Of a stretch of DNA of 64,000 nucleotides, positions 26,926-37,672 are shown piece by piece. Positions within the stretch are counted from its first letter, which is position 1, and each line of letters opens with the position of its first letter. Source of the DNA: Microcoleus sp. FACHB-1515 (GTDB lineage: Bacteria; Cyanobacteriota; Cyanobacteriia; Elainellales; Elainellaceae); assembly GCF_014696105.1 (NCBI RefSeq), contig NZ_JACJPO010000066.1:1-64000 (forward strand). Direction: 5' to 3'. Below the pieces are notes generated by a model that did not search any database, was not told the DNA's origin, and was given only the letters and a program-made list of their open reading frames with translations. The position numbers were made by a program, and so were the translations under genes.

Positions 26926-28887
26926 CTAGTCAACTGCCTCGTAGTCAGCCGTCACCGTATCATCGCTACCAAAATCGTAATCTTCGGCACTGCCATCGAT
27001 CGAGGTAGAATCGCTGTCGTAGTAGCTGGTTGTGCCGTCGCCGTTGTCCGTGTAAGCCGTTTCGTCACTGCTGCTTTGATCGCGCTGATAGACGGCTGCT
27101 CCAATCGTATACAGCATGTCACGCAGCGCACTTACGCGCTGCTTCATCGTGTCAACCGAGATCGATCGATCGCCAATCGCAACTCGCAACTCGGCAACCT
27201 TTTCTTTCGCTTCCGCCTTGAGATCTTCATTGATCATGCTGCCGTGATCGCGCAGCGTCGCGTCATAGTTGTAGAACAAGGCTTCCGCTTCGTTCCGCAA
27301 TTCGCTCAGGCGCTTGCGCTGCTCATCATCTTCCGCAAACAGTTCGGCATCCTGGCGCATCCGCTCAATTTCTGAAGCGCTCAGCCCGCCCGTGTTGCTA
27401 ATTCGCACGCTTTGCTCGTGGCCTGTGCCTTTGTCACGAGCCGACACCTGCAAAATGCCGTTCGCGTCAATTTCAAACGACACTTCGATCTGCGGCACAC
27501 CTCTCGGTGCAGGCGGAATGCCCGTAAGCTGAAATTTGCCCAGGCTCTTGTTGTCTTTTGCCATCGCCCGCTCGCCTTGTAGGACGTGAATTTCAACCGA
27601 AGTTTGCCCGTCCGTCGCGGTCGAGAAAACTTGCGTGCGGCTGGTGGGAATTGTCGTATTGCGATCGATCACCTTGGAGAACACTTCGCCCAGCGTTTCA
27701 ATCCCCAGCGACAGCGGTGTCACATCCAGCAGCAATAGATCCTTGACTTCACCGCCCAACACGCCACCTTGAATCGCCGCGCCCAGCGCCACCGCTTCAT
27801 CTGGATTCACCGATCGATCCGGCGTTTTGCCGTTGAAGAATTTGCGAATCGCTTCTTGCACAGCGGGAATCCGCGTCGAGCCGCCCACCAAAATGATGCG
27901 ATCGATTTGGTCAGGCGTTAGATCGGCATCTTTGAGTGCCTGATTCACAGGTTCGATCGTGCTTTCCACCAAATCGCGCACCAGTTCTTCAAACTTGGCT
28001 CGCGTCAGCTCCATTTCCAGATGCTTCGGCCCCGTGTCATCCGCCGTGATAAACGGCAAATTAATCGTCGTCGTCATCATGCTCGACAGCTCGATTTTGG
28101 CACGTTCTGCCGCGTCGCGAAGTCGCTGCAACGCCATCTTGTCGATCGACAAATCAATGCCTTCTTCTTCACGGAAGCTGTCGATCAGCCAGCGCACCAA
28201 AGCGTTATCAAAGTCATCGCCGCCCAGATGATTATTGCCCGATGTGGCCTTCACCTCGAACACACCATCGCCCAGTTGCAGCACAGATACGTCGAACGTG
28301 CCGCCGCCCAAGTCGAAAACAAGGACGCACTGGTCTTGGTCTTGCTTATCAAGTCCGTAGGAAAGCGCTGCCGCCGTTGGTTCGTTGATGATTCGCAGCA
28401 CTTCTAATCCGGCGATCGTGCCTGCATCCTTGGTTGCCTGCCGCTGAGCATCCGTGAAATAGGCCGGAACCGTGATCACAGCTTGCGTGGCAGGTTCACC
28501 CAGGTAATTTTCAGCATCCTGCTTCAGCTTTTGCAGAATCATCGCCGAAATTTCCTGCGGCGTGTAGGCGCGTCCGCGAATTTGCACATCCACCGTATCG
28601 TCTTTGCCGCGAATGCTTGTGTAGGGAACGCGCGTCCGCTCTACTGCCGTGTCGTCCCAGCGACGTCCGATAAAGCGCTTAATGCTGTAGACGGTATTTT
28701 CGGCATTGGTGACGGCCTGCCGCTTGGCGAGTTGACCGACAAGGCGTTCAGCTTTTTTGTCAAATCCGACAATGCTTGGTGTGGTGCGGCCACCCTCGGC
28801 ATTGGCAATGACAATTGGCTTGCCGCCTTCCAGCACGGCGACACAGCTATTGGTTGTGCCCAGGTCAATCCCGATGACTTTTCCCAT
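26926..28887 (-). CDS. dnaK: Chaperone DnaK (Hsp70)
   Basis: Hsp70 chaperone of 653 residues. The ATPase domain opens with [13 protein letters not shown] and contains the phosphate loop [14 protein letters not shown]; the hydrophobic linker [17 protein letters not shown] (near 390) leads into the substrate-binding beta domain and helical lid. The acidic tail ends YEAVD, resembling the EEVD of eukaryotic cytosolic Hsp70s more than E. coli DnaK. Cyanobacteria usually have several dnaK genes; linkage to grpE and dnaJ suggests the main stress-response copy. It follows grpE by 169 bases. No CIRCE-like inverted repeat was seen upstream. Confidence 0.97.
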   Translation of the reverse strand: MGKVIGIDLGTTNSCVAVLEGGKPIVIANAEGGRTTPSIVGFDKKAERLVGQLAKRQAVTNAENTVYSIKRFIGRRWDDTAVERTRVPYTSIRGKDDTVDVQIRGRAYTPQEISAMILQKLKQDAENYLGEPATQAVITVPAYFTDAQRQATKDAGTIAGLEVLRIINEPTAAALSYGLDKQDQDQCVLVFDLGGGTFDVSVLQLGDGVFEVKATSGNNHLGGDDFDNALVRWLIDSFREEEGIDLSIDKMALQRLRDAAERAKIELSSMMTTTINLPFITADDTGPKHLEMELTRAKFEELVRDLVESTIEPVNQALKDADLTPDQIDRIILVGGSTRIPAVQEAIRKFFNGKTPDRSVNPDEAVALGAAIQGGVLGGEVKDLLLLDVTPLSLGIETLGEVFSKVIDRNTTIPTSRTQVFSTATDGQTSVEIHVLQGERAMAKDNKSLGKFQLTGIPPAPRGVPQIEVSFEIDANGILQVSARDKGTGHEQSVRISNTGGLSASEIERMRQDAELFAEDDEQRKRLSELRNEAEALFYNYDATLRDHGSMINEDLKAEAKEKVAELRVAIGDRSISVDTMKQRVSALRDMLYTIGAAVYQRDQSSSDETAYTDNGDGTTSYYDSDSTSIDGSAEDYDFGSDDTVTADYEAVD

Positions 28888-29056
28888 TTTTCGCGGCGGT
28901 GAACGTTTTCAAGTGAATGAGTGCAGGAGATGCAAAGTTGATGAACTCATTTCTAAGCGAGTCTAAGTAAGTATTCCGCAATTGTTCGGGAATTCGATCA
29001 GCTTTGGTTAAATCTTGTTGAAGCTATCAGAGCCGTACAAATACGGATATTCTATT

Positions 29057-29725
29057 CTATGACTCGGTCGCTCCTTGATAATCCTCTTCAGACGTTACTC
29101 CAGGTTCAGGCGCGGCGGCAACTTTCACCATCGCATGGCGCAGCACGCGATCGCCCAGCACATAGCCGCGCACCAGTTCTTCAACGACCGTTCCTTCCGG
29201 ATAGGCATTCGTCGGTTCACGCAAAACGGCTTCATGCAGATTCGGATCAAACTCCTTCCCTTCCGATCGCATCGGCGCAACGCCAATTCGCTTGAGACAA
29301 TCCACAAGCTGCTTGTACACGCTTTGATAGCTCTTGTGAATGTTCATCTCGGCGTCGGTCTGCGGCTTGATTTGCGATCGCGCCCGCTCAAAATTGTCCA
29401 CAACCGGAAGCAGCTCAACGATCGTGGCGCACTTAATTTGCTGCTCTAGATCTTCTTTTTCCTTTTGCGTCCGCTTGCGGAAATTGTCGAAATCAGCGGC
29501 GATCCGCATGTACTGCTGAGTGCGCTCTTCAACCTGCGCTTTTAGCCCATCAATCTGCGCGGCAAGCTGAGCGCTGATTTCTGGCTCAGCATTGTCACCT
29601 TCATCAATGCCGATATCGGCAAACTCTAGCGACGGGCCGTTTGCGCTTGCGTCCGTTGCGGCTTCAGGAGTCGATTCTGCCGCTGTTGCTTCTGGGGTTT
29701 CAATTTGCTTTTCTTCGTCAGGCAT
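29057..29725 (-). CDS. grpE: Nucleotide exchange factor GrpE
   Basis: GrpE of 222 residues, the ADP-release factor for DnaK. An acidic, low-complexity N-terminus (about 1-55) leads into the long dimerising helix ([25 protein letters not shown], about 65-90) and the C-terminal beta wing with [28 protein letters not shown]. It is the first gene of the grpE-dnaK-dnaJ-tusA-rsgA series on the minus strand. The ATG at 29725 fits; the 299 bases upstream to menD hold no credible gene. Confidence 0.96.
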   Translation of the reverse strand: MPDEEKQIETPEATAAESTPEAATDASANGPSLEFADIGIDEGDNAEPEISAQLAAQIDGLKAQVEERTQQYMRIAADFDNFRKRTQKEKEDLEQQIKCATIVELLPVVDNFERARSQIKPQTDAEMNIHKSYQSVYKQLVDCLKRIGVAPMRSEGKEFDPNLHEAVLREPTNAYPEGTVVEELVRGYVLGDRVLRHAMVKVAAAPEPGVTSEEDYQGATES

Positions 29726-30024
29726 TACGCACCAGTGCTTCCTTCAAAAACTGCAATTCATCTTGCTAGCGGCACGTCGCGGAGCTAGCAGTAAGTTACA
29801 TCCGAGCGTACCCCAGCCCTGTGCAATTTGCAGCAGCCGAAGTACGCCAGCGTCACTGACAATTCTAGCGATTAAGTTCGTAAATTCAGCCGCAAGTAGT
29901 CGAATGGCAACGGCAACTGACGGCGATCGCACCCTCCCCCAAACAGCGCAATTCTTCACAAAATCAAAGGCTTTCATCCAACCCATCCGCTCCAAGTCGG
30001 ATCGGAAATCCGCCCAGCCCAACT

Positions 30025-31728
30025 TCAAAATTGCGCGATTCGATCGAGCCACTGCCGCCGCCAAGCCGCATCCCGGACGCGATCGCACCTCACCTCCAAA
30101 ACGCGAATCCCGCTGGCCGGAAGCTGGCTGAGCCGCTCCTGCAAGTGTCTCCAGTTGGCGATCGCTTCATGCTCAACTCTATAAGTTCGACACAACTGCG
30201 CGAAATCAACGTCCTGCGGCGTAGCGAAAAATTCCTCAAACGGCGGATCGAACCGGGCGATCGGCAAATTCTGAAAAATGCCGCCGCCATTATTGTTGAG
30301 CAGCACGATCGTCAAACTGCCCACAAAGTGACGGCGCAACAGCAAGCCGTTTGTGTCATGCAAAAAGGCAAGATCGCCCGTCAGCAAAACGCTCGGAGCT
30401 TGACAGTGAGCCATGCCCAAAGCAGTTGACAGCGTCCCGTCGATGCCGTTTGCGCCCCGATTAAAGTGCGATCGAATCTGCAAATTTCCCGGACGCCAAA
30501 ACCACTCAACATCTCGTACAGGCATACTGTTGGCGATAAACAGCGGCGTATCGGGCGGCAAATGCTGCGAGAGCATCCAGGCCGTTTTGCCTTCAAATAG
30601 CCAATCAATTTCGCTCAAGCAAGTGTCGAGGCGATCGCGCACCTGCCCTTCCAGTTCACACCAGCGCCACAGATACTCGCTCGGCGGCTGCGGTTCCGGC
30701 AAAATCAAAGCCTCGATCGATCCGCGCAGATGCGTCGTGAATCCATGCGTCGGATCAAGGTTGAGATCGCCCCAATCGATCACATACTGGCGCGGCTGCG
30801 TTTGCGTGATCCACTGCCGCAAAATCTTACTTGTCGGCATTTCCCCGACGCGAATCACAACAGCGGGTGCAAGTTCCGAGGCAAAATTCACCTGTCGCAA
30901 AATCAAATCATAAGTCGAGATGAGATACGGATTGAGCGCGGCAAAATTGCGGACGGGCGACAAGCCTTCTGCCAAAACCGGATAGCCCAGATGTTTAGCC
31001 AGATGCGCGATCGACTGGCAATACGCTTCGCCATTCGCAGGCTGAGCCACACCTGCAACGATGATTCCGCGATCGACCTGCGGCCAATCCATCTGCACAG
31101 CAGGCGCACTCGGTAGAACTGAGGCAACTGAATCAAAGAAATTCTCAGGTAAAGCGAACTCACGGGCGGCGGCTTGTTCGATCGGAGCGAGCGGATCGCG
31201 AAACGGCAAATTTAAGTGAACCGCTCCAGCGATCGGATACTGCGATCGCTCCCAGGCAAAAATCACCGTTTGGCGCAGATAGGCCAGCAGCGATCGATCG
31301 ATCGCAGGCAAACTAACTTCGTGATACCAGTTCGGATAGCCCCCATAAAGCTTTTGCTGATCGATCGTTTGTCCAGCATTGCAGTCGCGTAGTTCCGGCG
31401 GGCGATCGGCAGTCAGCACCAGCAGCGGCACTCGGCTTTCATGCGCTTCAATTACAGCCATGAAAAAGTTTGCACCAGCCGTCCCAGACGAACAGACAAT
31501 CGCGACAGGCCGATGACCCGATCGCCCCATTCCCAGCGCAAAAAAGCTGGCCGATCGCTCATCCAAAACGGGAATTGCTTCGATCTGTGGATGTTGAGCA
31601 AATGCAATTGCGAGCGGAGCCGATCGCGATCCTGGACAAATAATTGCCGATCGCAGTCCCAGTCGTGCCAGCGTTTCAACTAAAACGGATGTCCAGATTG
31701 TATTGACATTGCGAAAATCGATGCTCAT
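30025..31728 (-). CDS. menD: MenD, SEPHCHC synthase of phylloquinone pathway
   Basis: Thiamine-diphosphate enzyme of 567 residues that joins 2-oxoglutarate (after decarboxylation) to isochorismate, the first committed step toward phylloquinone, the photosystem I electron carrier. It shows the N-terminal catalytic Glu region (IICPGSRSAPLAIAF, EAIPVLDERSASFFALG), the central domain and the C-terminal ThDP/metal motif GDLAFLHDTNGLL with LLNNNGGGIF. The start overlaps the glgX stop by four bases (ATGA), so menD is coupled to the glycogen gene. Length and motifs match the family throughout. Confidence 0.95.
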   Translation of the reverse strand: MSIDFRNVNTIWTSVLVETLARLGLRSAIICPGSRSAPLAIAFAQHPQIEAIPVLDERSASFFALGMGRSGHRPVAIVCSSGTAGANFFMAVIEAHESRVPLLVLTADRPPELRDCNAGQTIDQQKLYGGYPNWYHEVSLPAIDRSLLAYLRQTVIFAWERSQYPIAGAVHLNLPFRDPLAPIEQAAAREFALPENFFDSVASVLPSAPAVQMDWPQVDRGIIVAGVAQPANGEAYCQSIAHLAKHLGYPVLAEGLSPVRNFAALNPYLISTYDLILRQVNFASELAPAVVIRVGEMPTSKILRQWITQTQPRQYVIDWGDLNLDPTHGFTTHLRGSIEALILPEPQPPSEYLWRWCELEGQVRDRLDTCLSEIDWLFEGKTAWMLSQHLPPDTPLFIANSMPVRDVEWFWRPGNLQIRSHFNRGANGIDGTLSTALGMAHCQAPSVLLTGDLAFLHDTNGLLLRRHFVGSLTIVLLNNNGGGIFQNLPIARFDPPFEEFFATPQDVDFAQLCRTYRVEHEAIANWRHLQERLSQLPASGIRVLEVRCDRVRDAAWRRQWLDRIAQF

Positions 31729-33782
31729 TTCGATCGCACCATCAAAATCACGCTCGATCGAGCTTCGGCGGCATACGTGGGACTTTTGATGATTGGCGGC
31801 TCATCCGCAAAATCATTCGGGCTAGGTAGGCTCGTATCCACAACGCGATACCAAGCTTCGGCTCGATCGAGCGGCGGCAGTTCAAACTTCAGCGGCTCCC
31901 AGTAAGCATTCAAAATGATGTGCAGGTGTTCGCCCGCTTCCGGGTGGTGCAGCGTCAAGGCGAGGCTGTGGGAATGTTCGCTCCAGTCCGGTTTGCCCAA
32001 GCGGACGCCGTGCCACACCAAATACGGATCTTGACTGCCGAAGGTGACTTCCAAAATGCGCTCTTGCTGCAAGATTTCGAGCGACTGCGTAAAGTGAATC
32101 AACCTTTTCACAAATCGCAGCAGATCTCCTTGCTGCTCGACAGCGTTCCAGTCGAACCAGTTCAGTTGGTCTTGACAGTAGGCGTTGTTGTTGCCGCCTT
32201 GCGATCGCCGCACCTCATCACCCATCAGCAGCATCGGCGTTCCCTGCGACACCAGCGTAATCGTAAACAAATTCTTGATTTGCCTCAGCCGGAGCGCTTC
32301 AATCTTCGGATCGGTCGTTGCGCCTTCGACGCCGCAGTTCCAACTGTGATTGTCGTTGCTGCCGTCGCGATTGCCTTCTCGATTCGCCTGATTGTGCTTG
32401 CGATCGTAAGACACCAAATCATTCAGCGTGAAGCCGTCATGACAGGTGACAAAGTTGATGCTGTGATTGGGTTCGCGATCCGGCTGCGGATAAATGTCGG
32501 GACTGCCCAGCAGCCGAAACGCCAAATTTCGCACCATACCGCGATCGCCCCGCACAAATCGCCGCACCTCATCGCGAAATGGCCCATTCCACTCCGCAAA
32601 TCGATCGCCTGCAAACGACCCCACCTGATACAGCCCTGCCGCATCCCACGCTTCCGCGATCATCTTGGCGTTGACCAGGATCGGGTTGGAATCGATCGAC
32701 CACAAGATCGGCGGTTCTTCCAATAGAGCGCCTGTTCCGCCTCGTGCCAGTGCCGACGCGAGATCAAACCGAAAGCCGTCTACGTGCATTTCCGCAACCC
32801 AATATTGCAGGCAGTCGAGAATCATCCGGGCGACAACCGCGTGATTGGCCTTGACGCTGTTGCCGCAGCCAGAATAGTTGCTGTAAAAAGCTGGATTTTC
32901 AGAGTCGAGAATGTAATAGGACGAGTTTGCCAGTCCGCGAAATGAAAGCGTTGGCCCTTGCTGATCGCCTTCTGCCGTGTGATTGAAGACGACATCCAAA
33001 ATCACTTCGATTCCCGCTTTGTGCAAGGCTTTCACCATGTCGCGGAATTCGTCCACCGCACCCAGCGGATCGCGGCGGGAACTGTAAGCGCTGTGCGGCG
33101 CGAAGAAAGCGATCGTGCTATAGCCCCAAACATTCTTCAATCCCGGTCGCACATCTTGCTCGTCAAACTGATGAATCGGCAACAGTTCAACCGCCGTCAC
33201 CCCCAACTCTTTCAGATGGGGAATTTTCTCAATCAGTCCCGCAAACGTGCCGCGCTTCTCCGATTCCACGCCGGAATTCGGATTGCGCGTAAACCCACCG
33301 ACATGCATTTCATAAACGACCGTTTTCGCATAAGGTTTGCACAGCGGCAGATCGCCTTCCCAGTCGTAGCTGTTTGGATCAACGACCACGCCGCGCAACG
33401 CCTGAGCGCAATTGTCACCGGGACGACTCGCCGCCCGTCGATCGTAATTTTCGGTATTGACGATCGCCCGCGCATACGGATCAATCAGCACTTTTTCCGC
33501 ATCAAACCGCAGGCCACGATCCGGCGCAAACAACCCGTGAGCGCGATACGCATACACCTGACCTGCTGCCAATCCGGGAACAAACACATGCCAATAGTGA
33601 TGCGTCCGGTGCGGCTTCGGCGTAAGGTGAATGACGCGATTGGGTTTTGGGTCACTCGACTGATCGAACAGGAGCAAATCGATCGCTGTTGCATATTTTG
33701 AGTAGAGGCAAAAATTCACTCCCCCGGCTTGTACGGTCGCTCCCAAGGGAAAGCTTAGACCGGGCAAGACTTCCGAACCCAT
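31725..33782 (-). CDS. glgX: Glycogen debranching enzyme GlgX
   Basis: Isoamylase-type GH13 enzyme of 685 residues that cleaves alpha-1,6 branches of glycogen after phosphorylase action. It has an N-terminal CBM48-like domain (about 10-110, beginning GLSFPLGATV), then a TIM barrel with VILDVVFNHTAEG, nucleophile Asp in DGFRFDLASAL, acid Glu in AEAWD and transition-state Asp in VTCHDG, and a C-terminal beta domain. Start at 33782 by ATG. The coupling to menD is probably positional rather than functional. Confidence 0.95.
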   Translation of the reverse strand: MGSEVLPGLSFPLGATVQAGGVNFCLYSKYATAIDLLLFDQSSDPKPNRVIHLTPKPHRTHHYWHVFVPGLAAGQVYAYRAHGLFAPDRGLRFDAEKVLIDPYARAIVNTENYDRRAASRPGDNCAQALRGVVVDPNSYDWEGDLPLCKPYAKTVVYEMHVGGFTRNPNSGVESEKRGTFAGLIEKIPHLKELGVTAVELLPIHQFDEQDVRPGLKNVWGYSTIAFFAPHSAYSSRRDPLGAVDEFRDMVKALHKAGIEVILDVVFNHTAEGDQQGPTLSFRGLANSSYYILDSENPAFYSNYSGCGNSVKANHAVVARMILDCLQYWVAEMHVDGFRFDLASALARGGTGALLEEPPILWSIDSNPILVNAKMIAEAWDAAGLYQVGSFAGDRFAEWNGPFRDEVRRFVRGDRGMVRNLAFRLLGSPDIYPQPDREPNHSINFVTCHDGFTLNDLVSYDRKHNQANREGNRDGSNDNHSWNCGVEGATTDPKIEALRLRQIKNLFTITLVSQGTPMLLMGDEVRRSQGGNNNAYCQDQLNWFDWNAVEQQGDLLRFVKRLIHFTQSLEILQQERILEVTFGSQDPYLVWHGVRLGKPDWSEHSHSLALTLHHPEAGEHLHIILNAYWEPLKFELPPLDRAEAWYRVVDTSLPSPNDFADEPPIIKSPTYAAEARSSVILMVRSK

Positions 33783-34163
33783 GCGATCGCTCCTGACTCA
33801 ATGCGCTGACATTCTATTGTGACAAACTGAAGCGGCGAATTTTGTCCGCAGGCTGGCAAGACTAAATTTTTGCAATATTCAATAGGTTAAGGCTGCTTCG
33901 ATCGCTAAATCATAAACTACTTGCATGAAAGGGAGAGATGCGTTAGCAAGAGCGGCGTGTGAGCGGATGTGCTCAGGCCTGCTTCGTGCAATAGATTTAG
34001 TAATTGTGTCTGGAAGGGGCGGGTTTCCAAGCGCTCTGAGATGCTGCGGAGATTTGGTCGATCGCATTTTCTCTAGATAGCGCACTCATGAGCAACAGGC
34101 GATCGCCGAAACTATTCACAGGGGCAAACCTTGCAAGATGACGCCACTTTTTCATCCCCTAAT
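33783..34163. other. 380-base spacer, nothing recognised
   Basis: Lies between glgX and the GAF-AAA gene, both on the minus strand. It should contain the glgX promoter and the 3' end of the GAF-AAA transcript. One 68-codon minus-strand frame lacks a ribosome site and any family resemblance. No repeat or hairpin stood out. Confidence 0.5.
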
Positions 34164-37100
34164 TTAAGTTGGATTTAAGTGGCTAGAAGATGGAATAGCA
34201 AGAGGAGCATTGAGATTATCGCGGAGCGTTTGCTCTTGATGCTTTACTGCGGCTAAAAGTTCTGCATTTTGCAGAATTACTCCGACTTGGTTATTGAAGA
34301 TCTGCATATATTTCTGATCGGTTTCATCAAAACTGGTTTGAAAGCATTCTGGTACTTGTCTTTCGCCGCTGAGCACAGCAAACGAGTCTGCCGATCGCTT
34401 TTTGTTCACAAGCTGAGTTACACCAATAAGTTCGCCATCAGGATTGAGAACGGGTAAACAAAGCAGACTACAGGTGCGATATCCACTCTGGCGATCGGTT
34501 CTTCGCGCAATTTCTGAGCTTGGATGATCGTACAGATCAAAAGGAATATTGATAGGCTCTGCGGTTTCTGCTACCTTGCCTGCATAGCCTTGTCCAACGG
34601 GTACTCGAAACTCGCGAAATGAGCCGTCTTCAACCATAATTTCTGTCCACAATTCATGATTTTTGTGGTCAAGCAGCCACAGCGTACTGCGATCGGCATT
34701 CATTAATTCTTTTGCGACTTCCATGACTCGTTGAAGAATTTCTTTCGGCTCCAAGCTGCTTTGACTGACCGATCGCGTTGCTGCCATTAAAGCGGCAGCG
34801 ACTCGCTGACCTCTTGCAGTTTTGTGATACGAGCGGAAGCTTTCTAAAATCATGCGAATCAACGGAGCTGTTGCGATCAGTTGCTGCTCATCTACCGACG
34901 TGAATCCGCGTCGATCGATTCGTTCTTTCAAAGGTAGATCGGGGCTGATGTCTCTATTTAATTTGTTGAGCAGTTGTAGAACGGCAATCAAGTTGCCCTG
35001 CTCATTCAGCAGCGGCAACGCCAGCATCGTATAGGTGCGATAGCGGTTGCGCTTGTCTTGTTTCCTTGCCATAATCGAGCGCGGATCATCGTAAAAATCG
35101 TAGGGAATATTGATGGTTTTCTTCAGGCGAGCAACCTCACCAACGATACCTTTGTTAGCTGGAATTTGAATGCCCAGCGATCGATCGTTGCCATCGGCTT
35201 CAGCCACAATTGACCAGAATTCGTTGCGCTCTTGATCGAGAAGAAAAATCGTCGTGCGATCGGCACTGAGTGACTTACTAATCTTGAGCGTGATCGATCG
35301 CAGTGTTGTGTCAAGAATGTCGTCAAACCCTTGATTATCCATTACTTGATTGAGCATTGCCAAAGTTTGAAACACAACATTTTGAGTTTGATTTTCAGCT
35401 TGCTGTTTCACGGCAATAAACTGTCTGGCATTGTGCAGCGCGACGCCAACTTGAGCATTAAAAACCTGCATATATTTCTGGCTATTGGCATCAAAACTTG
35501 CCTTAAAACATTCGGGAGCCTGAGGCCAATTAGCCGGATTGTAATCGAGTTCGCCGGGTTTACGTCGGTTGACCAGTTGTGTAACGCCCAGTAGCTCACC
35601 TTCTGGACTCCAAATCGGCATACAAAGTAGGCTACAGGTGCGATATCCTGTTTTGCGATCGGTGCTTTGGGCAGTTTCAGAATCCGGGTGATCGTAGAGA
35701 TCAAACGGGATGTTGAGCGGTTCACCAGACTGAGCAACTTGACCTACAAATCCCTGTCCAACCTGCACCCACAAATCGCGCTTTAAACCATCTTCAAAGG
35801 TTACTTTTGTCCACAGTTGATTGGCCTCGCGATCGAGCAGCCACAAGGTACTTCGATCGGCGTTCATCAGCTTTTTAGCAGCCTCCATGACGCGATCGAT
35901 AATTTCTTCAGAATCTAAACTGCTTTGCGAGATCGATCGCGTTGCTTCGGTCAATGCTTCTGAAGCTTGCAGCCGCTGAGTAAGCTTGTAGCAGTCCTGA
36001 CATCTCACTAAAATTCGGAGAATTGCCGAAGCATATTCTTCAAGCTGTTTTTCATCCGCAGATGTGAATCCCTGAGGACTAATTCGCTCTGCCAGCGGTG
36101 CATTAGGATTGCTCGATCGCTTTAACTTATTCACAAGCTGTAGCACTGCGGTTAAGCTGTATTGCTTGCTAGTCAGCGGCATCACCAAATTGGTGTAGAT
36201 GTGATACTTAGAATTGTCATCGGTTCTAACAGTCGTTTCGCTATCTGCGTCGCGAAAGTAGAATGGAGTCGCCAACATCTTCGTGAAGTTTGTGACTCGC
36301 CCTTTGCCTTTATTGGCAATAATTTCAATGTCCGGATTGCTGCCACCGTTGTGAGCAATGATCGACCAAATATCGTTTTTCTCTTCATCCACAAAGAAAA
36401 TTGTGGTGCGATCGGCTCTTAGTAGCTCGCCGAGCCTGGACATAATTGAGCCTAAAATGTGATGCAAAATTTCCGCAAAATCTTTACCTTCCATGACGCT
36501 GAGCATTGACAGCAGCTTTTGCTCTTGGGTGCTGACAATCTGCATAAAATCCGCCTTCAGGTCAGCAAGAATGCGCTGCACCCAATTGGCATGAAATACC
36601 GTCGCATAAATTTGGTTGGAAACTTGAAGCTGATTGCCTCGCTTCACGACCAAACCGGAGAGACGAAGTTCAATTTGCTCTGGAGTATCGAGTGCTTTGA
36701 CTGCGCCATGCTGCAAAATTTGCTGATAGAGATCGAGCAGTCCGCGATTGCGTTGTCCCAGATGCAGCAGGCGATCGCGAATAGTCTTTAGATGCGGTGG
36801 TTCGTCTGTTGCTTCCCAGTTGTCAATCAAACGCGATCGCACCAGTTGCTCTAGCCACGTTGCTTCATTTCCAGTTGGAATTCCCTCACTGGTCAGGATC
36901 AAGCTGCAAATTTTTTGAGTCAGGAACGGTTGTCCGCCTGTCCAATCCAACACAGCTTGTAAAACGATTTCAGGCCGATCGACTTTAGCGGCCAAACCTG
37001 CTGCTAAAGGCTGTGCTTCTGATAGCTGAAAGCCATGTAGCTCGATCGCTCGTCCAATGTTGAAAGGAGCGCAATTCTTATCTTGAATTAGGTCAGAAGG

Positions 37101-37640
37101 AGAAGCTACTCCTAACAGTGCAAAGGTTAATCGCTCATATTCATGACAGGCTCGAATAAACGCAAAAAAGTCGTCAGTCCGAAAACTGAGGCTCAACATA
37201 CTGTCAATTTCGTCGATGAAAATGACGATCTTTTGCGAAATTGTTTCTAGCAAAATTTGCTCGATGAACTCACTTAAGCGCTGAATGGGCGACAAAAATT
37301 CGCGATCGCGCAGCCAAGATTTCAAATTCACAGGCAGATGTAGCCTTGTGACCATGTGCCGCATCAGTCCGGCATACCATTGGTCGGACGTAATTCCCTG
37401 ACTGCCAATTTTGGTGAGATCGATCGCCACTCCAACAATTCCATCTGCCTGTAAGCGATGCAGCGTTCGTACTCGCAGGCTAGTCTTTCCCATCTGTCGC
37501 GAATTCAGCACATAGCAAAACTCTCCGGCTTTCAACCCTTCATACAGGTCGTGATCTGCTTGACGCACCACGTAGCTTGGCGCATCGAGCGGTAAATGTC
37601 CACCGACTTTGTAGATCGAGTTGAAGTTTGAATGGTTCAT
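34164..37640 (-). CDS. AAA-ATPase fused to four GAF domains
   Basis: Protein of 1158 residues with an N-terminal AAA-like ATPase of the AAA_35 type (about 1-370; Walker A in [10 protein letters not shown] near 45, Walker [13 protein letters not shown], and a winged-helix end). It is followed by four GAF domains (about 385-555, 565-745, 750-925, 945-1135). GAF1 and GAF3 resemble each other, as do GAF2 and GAF4, so a GAF pair was duplicated. GAF1 and GAF3 carry NK-x(n)-FTSxDE, the NKFDE signature of cyclic-nucleotide-binding GAFs; GAF2 and GAF4 have it degenerate. There is no kinase or cyclase output domain. ATG at 37640 is chosen over a TTG eight codons upstream. It lies 32 bases after the TIR-AAA gene. 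Confidence 0.85.
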   Translation of the reverse strand: MNHSNFNSIYKVGGHLPLDAPSYVVRQADHDLYEGLKAGEFCYVLNSRQMGKTSLRVRTLHRLQADGIVGVAIDLTKIGSQGITSDQWYAGLMRHMVTRLHLPVNLKSWLRDREFLSPIQRLSEFIEQILLETISQKIVIFIDEIDSMLSLSFRTDDFFAFIRACHEYERLTFALLGVASPSDLIQDKNCAPFNIGRAIELHGFQLSEAQPLAAGLAAKVDRPEIVLQAVLDWTGGQPFLTQKICSLILTSEGIPTGNEATWLEQLVRSRLIDNWEATDEPPHLKTIRDRLLHLGQRNRGLLDLYQQILQHGAVKALDTPEQIELRLSGLVVKRGNQLQVSNQIYATVFHANWVQRILADLKADFMQIVSTQEQKLLSMLSVMEGKDFAEILHHILGSIMSRLGELLRADRTTIFFVDEEKNDIWSIIAHNGGSNPDIEIIANKGKGRVTNFTKMLATPFYFRDADSETTVRTDDNSKYHIYTNLVMPLTSKQYSLTAVLQLVNKLKRSSNPNAPLAERISPQGFTSADEKQLEEYASAILRILVRCQDCYKLTQRLQASEALTEATRSISQSSLDSEEIIDRVMEAAKKLMNADRSTLWLLDREANQLWTKVTFEDGLKRDLWVQVGQGFVGQVAQSGEPLNIPFDLYDHPDSETAQSTDRKTGYRTCSLLCMPIWSPEGELLGVTQLVNRRKPGELDYNPANWPQAPECFKASFDANSQKYMQVFNAQVGVALHNARQFIAVKQQAENQTQNVVFQTLAMLNQVMDNQGFDDILDTTLRSITLKISKSLSADRTTIFLLDQERNEFWSIVAEADGNDRSLGIQIPANKGIVGEVARLKKTINIPYDFYDDPRSIMARKQDKRNRYRTYTMLALPLLNEQGNLIAVLQLLNKLNRDISPDLPLKERIDRRGFTSVDEQQLIATAPLIRMILESFRSYHKTARGQRVAAALMAATRSVSQSSLEPKEILQRVMEVAKELMNADRSTLWLLDHKNHELWTEIMVEDGSFREFRVPVGQGYAGKVAETAEPINIPFDLYDHPSSEIARRTDRQSGYRTCSLLCLPVLNPDGELIGVTQLVNKKRSADSFAVLSGERQVPECFQTSFDETDQKYMQIFNNQVGVILQNAELLAAVKHQEQTLRDNLNAPLAIPSSSHLNPT

Positions 37641-37672
37641 TTGAAATATGAGGAAGAGTGACAATGTTTTTA

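Noticed and set aside
29726-30024. A minus-strand open frame of about 114 codons between menD and grpE
   Set aside because: It overlaps the menD 3' end in another frame, has no ribosome site and no protein-like pattern.
31920-32726. A 268-codon plus-strand frame inside glgX
   Set aside because: Long only because the C/G-rich codon use of glgX leaves few stops antisense; no motif or start signal.
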